DNA of 13,252 bases from Ruminococcus callidus. GTDB lineage: Bacteria; Bacillota; Clostridia; Oscillospirales; Ruminococcaceae. The position numbers and the translations under genes are program-made. Numbering within the stretch: position 1 is the stretch's first letter; the number at the start of each line of letters is the position of its first letter. Under the pieces are notes generated by a model. It saw only the letters and a program-made list of their open reading frames with translations. It had not been told where the DNA came from and searched no databases. Below are positions 6,317-13,189 of the stretch, piece after piece. The stretch is taken from positions 1 to 13,252 of the forward strand of contig NZ_JAJFCK010000053.1 in assembly GCF_020709055.1 (NCBI RefSeq), read 5' to 3'.

Positions 6317-6677
6317 CCAGTTCACCGCTTTTCAGCTGCCTTTTCAGATCACTTACCAAAGTTTGATAGAGTGTTTCGCTATCCGCTGATACATAGCGAA
6401 GCATTTCAAGGAACTTTTTGATTCCGAACACTTCCAGATTGACATCGAATACCGCCTTTTTGTCTTCTGTGAAGATGTCCAGAATGATCTGGGAGATCTC
6501 AGCGGTATCCAAATCATCAAAATTGCCGACGTTCACCAGTTCGCCGCTGTCAAGCAGTGCGAACACTGCATAGGGGATCACTCTTTCGTCTGCAAGAAAC
6601 ATGGTTCTCTGTGTAAATTCCTTGACCTTTTGCATCATAATCGGTCTGCCGTACTCTGTTACGATCATTTTTTCCAT
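6300..6677 (-). CDS. Hypothetical protein, replication operon
   Basis: 125 residues from ATG 6677 (MEKMIVTEYGRPIMMQKVKE); GGAGGG 7 nt upstream decides this start over the longer open frame to 6743. It ends at TGA 6302-6300. No cysteine motif, membrane segment or known domain can be seen; it looks like a soluble mixed alpha/beta protein (VIPYAVFALLDSGELVNVGN early, a helical LVSDLKRQLKSGELD end). It lies between the helicase-loader-linked gene (14 bp upstream) and an overlapping small ORF, so it belongs to the same transcript as the replication proteins. An accessory role in element maintenance is possible but unsupported. Confidence 0.65.
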   Translation of the reverse strand: MEKMIVTEYGRPIMMQKVKEFTQRTMFLADERVIPYAVFALLDSGELVNVGNFDDLDTAEISQIILDIFTEDKKAVFDVNLEVFGIKKFLEMLRYVSADSETLYQTLVSDLKRQLKSGELDVSFS

Positions 6678-6691
6678 GGTTAAACCCTCCG

Positions 6692-6979
6692 TTATTTTTT
6701 TTCTGTCATGGTGTAATAGCTGCCAACATCGTAAACAAGCCAATTTTCCAGCTTGTATCTGGCATAATCACGTTCTTCTTCGGTCGCATAAACTGCAAGG
6801 ACTATCTCATCTCCAAGTGTAGTAAATGCAGTCACAGCAAATTCCAGGGTATCCGGATCGAAGCTGTCATCGACCATTTCGCTGATGCTGCCGGTAGCGA
6901 TATTCATGAAAACCGACTGAATTGTTGCAATCACATCGCAGTTCATTGTCATGCCCTCATAAGTTTTGATCATTCTCAT
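6692..6979 (-). CDS. Hypothetical protein overlapping the helicase loader gene
   Basis: 95 residues if started at ATG 6979 (MRMIKTYEGMTMNCDVIATI), which has AAAGGA 11 nt upstream. ATG 6946 (MNCDVIATI) is the alternative, with GAGGG 7 nt upstream and just after the loader's stop at 6957. It ends at TAA 6694-6692. The central part is acidic (MVDDSFDPDTLEFAVTAFTT) and a conserved-looking YATEEERDYARYKLENWLV helix follows. It is similar in size and acidity to the 81-residue protein before pcfB, but I cannot show that they are related. No function recognised. Confidence 0.6.
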   Translation of the reverse strand: MRMIKTYEGMTMNCDVIATIQSVFMNIATGSISEMVDDSFDPDTLEFAVTAFTTLGDEIVLAVYATEEERDYARYKLENWLVYDVGSYYTMTEKK

Positions 6980-7856
6980 TTGTGTTTCTGTCCTTTCCAA
7001 TTGTTTCTTCACTCAAGAGCAGATCTTTGAGTGTTTCATAGCTTTTCTGTGCCTGTTTCATACGATAGGAAGTTCCTTTCATGGCAAAGGCAAATGTTGC
7101 AGGGAGAATACGGTCAAATGTGCGTTTCTTTTTCAGATCAGCACAATTGCCCATATCCGTAATATCGATATTGGTGGTTACGATCATCGGTTTGTTGGCT
7201 GAGATACGGGTATCCACAAGGCTGTGAACACGCTCCAACGCAAAATCTGTGCCACGTTCCGCTCCCAGATCATCGATAATCAGCAAATCGGGATCAGTAA
7301 TGCTTCGGGTATATTCGGTATATTCTGATTCGTTGTAGAAACAGCTGCGTTCTACGATCTGCATAGAGGTCAGCCATTTTACGCTTACGCCCTGATTCAG
7401 CAGAGCATTTGCAATACAGGCTGCCAGAAATGTTTTGCCAGTTCCCACATCACCATAGAGGAGAAGCCCGATTCTGCCCAGTTTCTCGAAGTTTTTGATA
7501 TAGTTCCTGCCGATTCTTTTTACTTCAGAAGATTCCACCATTGCCATATCAGCTGACAGATAATGTTCGGGAATATTGGCGATTTCCTTGTTTTGTCTGA
7601 TGACAGATGCAAGTCGTTGTTTTGCATTTTCCCGTTTTTCCTTTGCAGACTGGCAGGCACAGCAGCAGCCGACAATCTCAGGCATACCCATTTTCAAAAA
7701 CCGCTCAGGCAATCGGAACTGCTTTGCTGTACCGCATTTTCCGCAGTGCCACAAACCGTCCTCAGCGAGATAGTCCTCTGCGTTTTTGTTCTTGATGAAG
7801 TTTTCTTCTGCATTTTCAGAGAGCGTCTGAAAAATGCTTTTCAATGTATCATGCAT
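6957..7856 (-). CDS. DnaC/IstB-like AAA+ helicase loader
   Basis: 299 residues from ATG 7856, with AAAGGA 6 nt upstream. The N-terminus has a zinc-binding pattern, C38-x2-C41 and C64-C65-C66-x-C68 (HCGKCG ... VGCCCACQ). The AAA+ core follows: Walker A GDVGTGKT at 135-142, Walker B LLIIDDLG at about 191-198, sensor-1 VTTN at about 226-229, and an Arg in KRTFDRI (R249) as candidate arginine finger. This is the plan of the DnaC-like loaders that place the replicative helicase at an element's origin. It starts inside the end of the CHC2 gene and follows the replication initiator, giving the initiator-primase-loader set seen in replicating Clostridia conjugative elements. The sequence looks intact and functional. 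Confidence 0.9.
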   Translation of the reverse strand: MHDTLKSIFQTLSENAEENFIKNKNAEDYLAEDGLWHCGKCGTAKQFRLPERFLKMGMPEIVGCCCACQSAKEKRENAKQRLASVIRQNKEIANIPEHYLSADMAMVESSEVKRIGRNYIKNFEKLGRIGLLLYGDVGTGKTFLAACIANALLNQGVSVKWLTSMQIVERSCFYNESEYTEYTRSITDPDLLIIDDLGAERGTDFALERVHSLVDTRISANKPMIVTTNIDITDMGNCADLKKKRTFDRILPATFAFAMKGTSYRMKQAQKSYETLKDLLLSEETIGKDRNTNENDQNL

Positions 7857-8397
7857 TGTGTTTCCTTTCTGCTGTCAGATACTCCATAATATGCTCAGGA
7901 GCAGCGTTCCAAAATTCCTTTGATATGCCGTATTTCATCTGCATAATGGCTTCCAGCGGGGCGGTATCCGGCTCCTCTTTGCTGTATTTCAGACCGAGAA
8001 GATATTCTTTTGTCAGCTCCGAAGAATATTCCTGCAATATGCTGTCTGCTGCAATGTGATAATGCTCACAGAGGATCAGAAATCTGTCCCAGAAGCGAAA
8101 GATATTCTTCTGTTTCAGTTCTTCCAGGTTATAGATGCCCGATGCTTTCGCCATTTTCTGAACTGTTTCTGAAAAGGAAATCTTTTCAATTTTGCTGACA
8201 AATCCAAATACATCACCACTTTCACCGCAGTGAAAACAGGTATAGATCTCATCATGAAAAAGATTCAGGGAATTGGTTTTGCTGTGACAGAATGGGCATT
8301 TACAGCAAGCATTTGTTATCACTTCGTATTTCCCGATAACAGAAGAAAGGGGATTTTTCAAGCGGATAAACTCCAGTAACTCCGTATTGACAAACAT
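7849..8397 (-). CDS. CHC2 zinc-finger primase-like protein
   Basis: 182 residues from ATG 8397 (MFVNTELLEFIRLKNPLSSV), ending at TGA 7851-7849 inside the start of the loader gene. A DnaG-type CHC2 zinc-binding domain fills residues about 12-70: C34-P-F-C37 and C54-F-H-C57 followed by GESGDVFGFV, which matches the primase pattern CPFH...CFGCGxxGDxxxFV with His replaced by Cys. There is no Toprim catalytic domain: full primases have about 600 residues. So it is a stand-alone DNA-recognition half, which may work with host primase or with the adjacent DnaC-like loader. The remaining 110 residues (KQKNIFRFWDRFLILCEHYH and onward) are helical and unassigned. The gap to the initiator gene is 4 bp. 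Confidence 0.85.
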   Translation of the reverse strand: MFVNTELLEFIRLKNPLSSVIGKYEVITNACCKCPFCHSKTNSLNLFHDEIYTCFHCGESGDVFGFVSKIEKISFSETVQKMAKASGIYNLEELKQKNIFRFWDRFLILCEHYHIAADSILQEYSSELTKEYLLGLKYSKEEPDTAPLEAIMQMKYGISKEFWNAAPEHIMEYLTAERKHNA

Positions 8398-8401
8398 TTT
8401 C

Positions 8402-9232
8402 TCACCTCACAAACTGGTCAAATGGATTGACGTTGACATCATAAGCCGGATTTTGTACAGAAACAGGCTTATCCAGCTGCGGATAGTCCTTGGAAACTCT
8501 TTCAATCACCCAATTGAGAATCGTGTGGTAATCTGATTTGTATCGTTTTCCGCTGGAAAGCTTATAGTTATTCAGGACTTCAATACATTTTTCTACAAAA
8601 GCAGTTGTGTGCTGTCCGGTTAGTTTCTGATATTCTTCTTCCGTCATAGTAACTGCTTCGGCATATTTTTTCTTACTGCTCGGTGTCTTTTTCTTCGGCG
8701 GAGCAGAAGCTGTGCTATTTAATTCTTTCATACTTGATTCTTTCGTACTTGATAAGTAAGTATTTAATTGTCCCTGATTTTCTATACTTTGAATTTCAAG
8801 ATGTAGGTTTTCTGCATCTTGTTTTTCTGTATCTGGAGAATCTGCATTTTGATTTGTTTCAGATTGTTTTTTGAGAAACAGTTCAGGGCATTCCAGACCA
8901 TCAGGCATATTCTCGTATGGAATTTCATAGATGTGATAGACGTATTCAAATCTTCCGCTTTTGGTATAGTTGGGAGGAAGTTTCTCGACATAAACGTATT
9001 GTTCGTCAATCAATTCATGCAGGGCAGCCCTGATGGCTGTTTCACCCTCTCTGCAAATCTTCACCAGTCCTGCAACGGAATAATTCCAGCCGTCAGGCAG
9101 TCCCAGTATTTTGGACATCAGCCCGACAGCTTTCAGGGTGAGTTTCTGATTTCTCAAATGATGATTGCTCATGATCGTGAAGTCGGTGTTCTTATGCACT
9201 CTGACAACCGATGAATTTGATTCATTTGCCAT
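8402..9232 (-). CDS. Replication initiator-like protein (HTH, DUF6017-type C-terminus)
   Basis: 276 residues from ATG 9232, with GGAGG 5 nt upstream; the frame extends to GTG 9268 but has no ribosome-binding site there. Residues about 10-100 are a winged-helix region of the HTH_36/RepA type: FTIMSNHHLRNQKLTLKAVG, WNYSVAGLVKICREGETAIR, then the wing RFEYVYHIYE. A low-complexity linker with a 5-residue tandem repeat follows (about 165-195). The C-terminal part (VTMTEEEYQKLTGQHTTAF to LNNYKLSSGKRYKSDYHTIL) is the DUF6017-like domain of initiators on Firmicutes conjugative elements. As first gene of the operon, followed by primase-like and loader genes, it most likely opens the element's origin. 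An origin probably lies in or just upstream of it, but I see no convincing iterons. Confidence 0.8.
   Translation of the reverse strand: MANESNSSVVRVHKNTDFTIMSNHHLRNQKLTLKAVGLMSKILGLPDGWNYSVAGLVKICREGETAIRAALHELIDEQYVYVEKLPPNYTKSGRFEYVYHIYEIPYENMPDGLECPELFLKKQSETNQNADSPDTEKQDAENLHLEIQSIENQGQLNTYLSSTKESSMKELNSTASAPPKKKTPSSKKKYAEAVTMTEEEYQKLTGQHTTAFVEKCIEVLNNYKLSSGKRYKSDYHTILNWVIERVSKDYPQLDKPVSVQNPAYDVNVNPFDQFVR
8723..8752. repeat. 15-bp tandem repeat in the initiator linker
   Basis: TTCTTTCATACTTGA and TTCTTTCGTACTTGA stand head to tail with one mismatch. On the minus strand they encode SSTKE-SSMKE in frame. Since the unit is 15 bp, gain or loss of copies would lengthen or shorten the linker without breaking the gene. 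Confidence 0.8.
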
Positions 9233-9253
9233 AATAACCTCCGAATAAATAGA

Positions 9254-9289
9254 AAAAGCGTTCCTCACTGATATATGAAGAACGCTTTT
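9254..9289 (-). promoter_or_regulatory. Hairpin in the initiator gene leader, terminator/attenuator-like
   Basis: AAAAGCGTTC (9254-9263) and GAACGCTTTT (9280-9289) pair over 10 bp, with three more pairs inside the loop. On the minus strand the stem runs into TTTTTCTATTTATT and lies 12 bp upstream of the GGAGG of the initiator gene. It therefore looks like an attenuator, or a terminator for transcription entering from the right. Confidence 0.55.
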
Positions 9290-9370
9290 CGTTATCTATT
9301 CAATTTTCTTTGCAAATTTAAGCCTGTCTGTTTGTCTTAATGCTTTAGTTGTAAATAAATTATAAACAAT

Positions 9371-10456
9371 GTGGTTCCCTTAGTTGGGTACGACCAACCG
9401 AACCGAAAACTATATGACGTAATGACAAAAGGTTCCGGTGATGCCAGAATGCAGCCCTTGTATTTCATAATCACTACCGCAGGCACAGATACAAATTCTA
9501 TTTGTTATGAAATACACCAAAAGGCAAAAGATATTATTGAAGGCAGAAAACATGACAGAACATTTTATCCAATCATTTATGGAGCAGATGAGTCAGAAGA
9601 CTGGACTGACCCAAAGGTGTGGAAAAAAGCTAATCCATCTTTAGGAATTACAGTGCCGATTGATAAAGTTGAAGATGCTTGTAACTCTGCTAAAGAAAAT
9701 CCCGGCGAAGAAAACGCTTTCAGACAACTGCGTCTGAATCAATGGGTAAAACAGGCTGTCCGCTGGATGCCTATGGAGAAATGGGATAAATGCAAGGTGG
9801 CTTTTTATGAATCTGAACTGGAAGGAAGAAGCTGCTACGGTGGACTCGACCTTTCCAGTACAACGGATATTACAGCTTTCGTGCTTGTCTTTCCACCTAC
9901 TGAAGATGATGAACATTATTATGTTCTTCCTTACTTCTGGCTGCCGGAAGAAACACTGCCACTTAGAGTAAGACGTGACCACGTTCCATATGATATATGG
10001 GAGCGACAAGGCTATCTGAAAACTACCGAAGGCAACGTTGTTCACTATGGTTTTATTGAAAATTTCATAGATGAACTGGGGCAGAAGTTTCATATCAAAG
10101 AGATTGCTTTTGATAGGTGGGGTGCAGTGCAGATGTCGCAGAATCTTGAGGGGTTAGGTTTTACGATGGTACAATTTGGACAAGGATATAAAGATATGTC
10201 ACCGCCTACCAAGGAACTGATGAAACTGACTCTGGAACAGACCCTTGCCCACAACGGACACCCTGTTCTTCGGTGGATGATGGATAACATTTTCATCAGG
10301 CGTGACCCTGCCGGAAATATCAAGCCGGATAAAGAAAAATCCACAGAGAAGATTGACGGTGCGGTTGCCATGATCATGGCTCTTGACCGTGCAATCCGCT
10401 GTGGATGCGTTTCTGATGAGTCGGTTTATGATACGAGGGATATGCTGGTGTTATAG
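9371..10456 (+). pseudogene. terL: Terminase large subunit, 5'-truncated
   Basis: About 355 residues of phage TerL remain, readable from about 9392 (DQPNRKLYDVMTKGSGDAR) to TAG 10454-10456. The family is the HK97-type Terminase_1, normally 550-600 residues. Present are the coupling motif region (YFIITTAG, ~residue 31-38 of the open frame) and the whole RNase H-like nuclease with its acidic residues in YGGLDLSSTTDIT (D160), IAFDRWGA (D248) and EKIDGAVA (D329). The Walker A and B motifs and the rest of the ATPase are gone. The open frame has a GTG at 9371 but no ribosome-binding site, and its first six or seven codons are junction DNA. Without the ATPase it could not package DNA. The conjugative-element remnant lies directly to the left. 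Confidence 0.85.
9373..9404. repeat. Nested inverted repeats at the conjugative element/terL junction
   Basis: GGTTC (9373-9377) pairs with GAACC (9400-9404), and inside it GTTGG (9383-9387) pairs with CCAAC (9394-9398). The structure straddles the point where recognisable TerL begins. It could be a recombination or end sequence, or chance. Confidence 0.4.
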
Positions 10457-10602
10457 GTTTGATTATCTTTGCAAACTGGAATTTCTTGAATGGTCGGATA
10501 TTCTCCGTTATGATCTTTTAAATATTCATTAATTTGATCTTGAGTAATATTCATATATGCAATTTGTGTGGAAACCTGCATTTCCTTATCTGTATAACTC
10601 AT
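10426..10602 (-). CDS. Small ORF, probably 3'-truncated, convergent with terL
   Basis: 58 residues from ATG 10602 (MSYTDKEMQVSTQIAYMNIT), with GGAGGAG 10 nt upstream inside the lipoprotein gene, whose stop it overlaps. It ends at TAA 10428-10426 inside the last codons of terL on the other strand, so its final ten or so residues (TYNTSISLVS) are antisense terL sequence. That suggests the original gene was longer and was cut when this segment joined the phage. I do not recognise the family. The good start site and coupling to the lipoprotein gene argue that it was a real gene. Confidence 0.5.
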   Translation of the reverse strand: MSYTDKEMQVSTQIAYMNITQDQINEYLKDHNGEYPTIQEIPVCKDNQTYNTSISLVS

Positions 10603-11359
10603 CTTCTCTAATCTCCTCCATTTCTTGATTAAATTCATCAATACTCATTTTCCAAATACCTTCCTCTGCTCCCCGTGCTACTTCTTCATATTTTGTGTTC
10701 AAAAAATGAATCAAGTCGGAATTGCAGGAAAGGGAGGGATACTCGCTATAATATTCTTCTACAGTTTTCTCATCATCCAACAATATAAAAGTAACTCTTA
10801 AAAAACGAGGATTTGTATCAGAAACAATACTTTTCATAAAGAAATATAATTCTTCATTACTATAGCAATCTAAAAAATCAGAAGATAGATACAAATCAAT
10901 CTTTGGTTGAACGCTATATGCAGACATCTCATCATTGTATTCTTCAATTGTGATATTCGTATTCTTGATTTCTTTTTCTTTAAACGGAATGCTCGGAACA
11001 TCTACATCAATGTAAAAATACAAATTGACATCGGCGAAGGTTTTTTCCACGATTTTCTTGTATTGGTCTCCAATGATCGATTGGATATAATCATCTTTTC
11101 CGCCACGTGTTTCAATCAGGCTATACACCTCAAACAATAAATCAGGATCATTTACTGGATATGCAATTGTTCGATGAGAATCCATGATAGTTTTCACTTC
11201 GAACTCTTCTCCATACTTTTCGTATAGCTGCTCTTTCGCAAATTTTGCTAAATCTTTACTGTCATAAATAACACAGCCTGTCAGCCAGATTGTATTTGTA
11301 AAAACAACAGCACATAAAGCTGCTATAGAAAAAAGATGATGAATGATGTTCTTTCTCAC
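10586..11359 (-). CDS. Predicted lipoprotein of unknown function
   Basis: About 257 residues from GTG 11359 (read as MRKNIIHHLFSIAALCAVVF); the open frame reaches GTG 11389, but that codon has no ribosome-binding site and would put ten polar residues before the signal peptide. The signal has a short basic start, a hydrophobic core and the lipobox LTGC (C29 from this start), so it should be a membrane-anchored surface lipoprotein. The mature part is acidic and soluble (DLAKFAKEQLYEKYGEEFEV; several YFY and EEY-rich strands) and resembles no domain I know. It lies against the phage late genes between terL and portal, in the position of a moron, and is coupled to the small ORF downstream. A role in lysogen surface properties or phage exclusion is possible but not shown. 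Confidence 0.7.
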   Translation of the reverse strand: MRKNIIHHLFSIAALCAVVFTNTIWLTGCVIYDSKDLAKFAKEQLYEKYGEEFEVKTIMDSHRTIAYPVNDPDLLFEVYSLIETRGGKDDYIQSIIGDQYKKIVEKTFADVNLYFYIDVDVPSIPFKEKEIKNTNITIEEYNDEMSAYSVQPKIDLYLSSDFLDCYSNEELYFFMKSIVSDTNPRFLRVTFILLDDEKTVEEYYSEYPSLSCNSDLIHFLNTKYEEVARGAEEGIWKMSIDEFNQEMEEIREDELYR

Positions 11360-11459
11360 TCTTGCATTCTCACTTTCTGTAAAAATCACCGGAATTTTTG
11401 CGATGTAAATGGTTAATGCCCATCACATCAGCTGTATAGCATTTCATATTTTACTTTAG

Positions 11460-11591
11460 TATAAATGAGCATTTCCAGCGACTTGCACAAAAATATGTCA
11501 TAATTTCACATGATAATCCCGTTTTTAATTGCAGAGAGAGCATAAATGGTTGGGAATTGTTGTGCAAAATGACGGTGCATGCTCATTTATA
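11460..11591. mobile_element. MITE-like 132-bp inverted-repeat element
   Basis: TATAAATGAGCAT (11460-11472) and ATGCTCATTTATA (11579-11591) are perfect 13-bp inverted repeats. Further in, TGCACAAAAAT (11484-11494) and ATTGTTGTGCA (11556-11566) are inverted at 10 of 11 positions at nearly matched distances. The interior is non-coding. The ends carry TA, which could be a TA target duplication, and AGT flanks both sides if the outer pair is excluded. Size, non-coding content and imperfect long terminal repeats fit a miniature transposable element; a large regulatory hairpin is the alternative. Confidence 0.55.
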
Positions 11592-11592
11592 G

Positions 11593-11787
11593 TTATTGAT
11601 AAATATTTTCATACTCATCAATTTCCATACAAATATTATCTTCTGCAATTTCATGCTCATAGACGATATATATATCATTAACTTTTTTAACAGCATATGA
11701 ATACCAATAATACTTATTTCCTTTTAGTATTCTTTTACGTATTCCAATCTGCTTACCTTTTTCAAGTTTGAGATAGTTTGCATTCAT
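11593..11787 (-). CDS. Small hypothetical protein in the moron-like insert
   Basis: 64 residues from ATG 11787 (MNANYLKLEKGKQIGIRKRI) to a TAA just beside the MITE-like element. GGTGGTGAAAG about 6-16 nt upstream is a fair ribosome-binding site. The first half is basic (KGKQIGIRKRILKGNKYYWY), the second acidic (YEHEIAEDNICMEIDEYENI), which suggests a compact beta protein (…YYWYSYAVKKVNDIYIVYEH). No family recognised. It has the same direction as the lipoprotein gene, with the 130-bp element between them, so it may be part of the same inserted unit. Confidence 0.5.
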   Translation of the reverse strand: MNANYLKLEKGKQIGIRKRILKGNKYYWYSYAVKKVNDIYIVYEHEIAEDNICMEIDEYENIYQ

Positions 11788-11932
11788 CTTGTACTTTCAC
11801 CACCATACCCCAGATATTAGAATTTACCAAATTAACAAAGCACGATTTATAGAGTTTTTACCCTACATTCTGTTTAGTTTAGTATATTATACCACACCCA
11901 TACTCTCAAAGTCAAGAAAGGAGCTGATTCTC

Positions 11933-13189
11933 ATGGGTATTTTCAGCGGACTATTTAAGTCCAGAGATAAGCCTCAAAACAGCTATGACAGCCCGTCCTA
12001 CACATATTTTTTCGGACGAGCGAACAGCGGCAAACGTGTCACCGACAGAACAGCTTTGCAGCATATCGCGGTTTATGCCTGTGTGCGTGTGCTGTCAGAA
12101 GCGATTGCACAGCTGCCGCTTCATGTGTACAAATACAACGATAGCGGAAAAGAGCGAGTGCCACAGCACCCACTTTACTTTTTGCTTCACGATCAGCCAA
12201 ATCCGGAAATGACATCTTTCGTATTCCGAGAAACCCTAATGTCCCATCTGCTGATTTACGGCAATGCTTATGCACAAATTATCCGAAACGGTCGTGGAGA
12301 TGTATTGGGGCTGTATCCGCTGATGCCGGATAAGGTCAGAGTAGACCGTGACCAGCGAAATCGTCTGGTCTACATCTACAGTCGCTACGATGAAGCCAAT
12401 CCAAACTTGAAACAGCAGGGCGATATTGTCCTGCAGGCAGAAGATGTGCTGCATATTCCCGGACTTGGGTATGACGGCTTGGTGGGATATTCTCCCATTG
12501 CTCTTGCAAAGAATGCAATTGGCATTTCTCTTGCCTGTGAAGACTATGGTTCTACCTTTTTCGCCAACGGTGCCAGTCCATCCGGTGTGTTGGAACATCC
12601 GGGAGTCATCAAAAATCCGGAACGGGTACGAGATGCTTGGCAGCATGCCTATGGTGGTTCCAACTCGCATCATACCGCAATTTTGGAAGAGGGCATGAAA
12701 TACACGCCTATTTCCATCCCCAACAATGAAGCACAGTTTCTGGAAACCAGAAAGTTTCAGGTCGAGGAAATTGCCCGGCTGTATCGAGTGCCGCTTCATA
12801 TGATCGGCGATCTTGACCATGCCACATTCAGTAACGTGGAACATCTATCATTGGATTTCGTGAAATACAGTCTCGACCCGTGGATCGTTCGCTGGGAACA
12901 GTCTTTGCAGAAGGCATTGCTTTCCGATTCAGAGAAAGGCAAGTATTTCATCAAGTTCAATGTTGAGGGGCTTTTGCGTGGTGATTATGCTTCCCGTATG
13001 CAAGGCTATGCCACAGCAAGACAGAACGGCTGGATGTCCGCCAATGATATTCGTGAACTGGAAGATATGAATCTGGTGCCGGAAGAACAGGGCGGCAATC
13101 TGTACCTCGTAAATGGCAGCTTTACAAAACTCGCTGATGCAGGTGCATTTGCAAATCAAAATTTAGAAAAGGAGGAGAAAACCAAATGA
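11933..13189 (+). CDS. HK97-family phage portal protein
   Basis: 418 residues from ATG 11933 (MGIFSGLFKSRDKPQNSYDS), with AAAGGAG 9 nt upstream. The frame is open from 11789, but the additional 48 residues have no ribosome-binding site and no phage-like sequence. Family features are in order: ALQHIAVYACVRVLSEAIAQ and LPLHVYKY near the N-terminus, HPLYFLLHDQPNPEMTSFVF, GNAYAQIIRNGRG, VLHIPGLGYDGLVGYSPI, FFANGASPSGVLEHPG, the ETRKFQVEEIARLYRVPLHM segment, and GYATARQNGWMSANDIRELE near the C-terminus. Length is normal, so the gene looks intact. Twelve copies would form the DNA gate at the capsid vertex. Its TGA overlaps the next start by four bases. Confidence 0.95.
   Translation: MGIFSGLFKSRDKPQNSYDSPSYTYFFGRANSGKRVTDRTALQHIAVYACVRVLSEAIAQLPLHVYKYNDSGKERVPQHPLYFLLHDQPNPEMTSFVFRETLMSHLLIYGNAYAQIIRNGRGDVLGLYPLMPDKVRVDRDQRNRLVYIYSRYDEANPNLKQQGDIVLQAEDVLHIPGLGYDGLVGYSPIALAKNAIGISLACEDYGSTFFANGASPSGVLEHPGVIKNPERVRDAWQHAYGGSNSHHTAILEEGMKYTPISIPNNEAQFLETRKFQVEEIARLYRVPLHMIGDLDHATFSNVEHLSLDFVKYSLDPWIVRWEQSLQKALLSDSEKGKYFIKFNVEGLLRGDYASRMQGYATARQNGWMSANDIRELEDMNLVPEEQGGNLYLVNGSFTKLADAGAFANQNLEKEEKTK

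Noticed and set aside
8819..9214. 131-residue plus-strand frame inside the initiator gene
   Set aside because: Complement of the winged-helix coding region; no start signal.
9362..9410. tRNA fragment or att site as explanation for the GGTTC...GAACC structure
   Set aside because: No T-loop/acceptor arrangement or CCA-like end; kept only as an unexplained inverted repeat.
9641..10093. 150-residue minus-strand frame inside terL
   Set aside because: Opposite to well-conserved TerL nuclease sequence; a shadow.
11789..11932. 48-residue N-terminal extension of the portal protein
   Set aside because: Not phage-like, no ribosome-binding site, while AAAGGAG marks ATG 11933 and the start MGIFSGLF is typical.
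12236..12844. 202-residue minus-strand frame inside the portal gene
   Set aside because: Opposite to clear HK97-type portal sequence, no ribosome-binding site.
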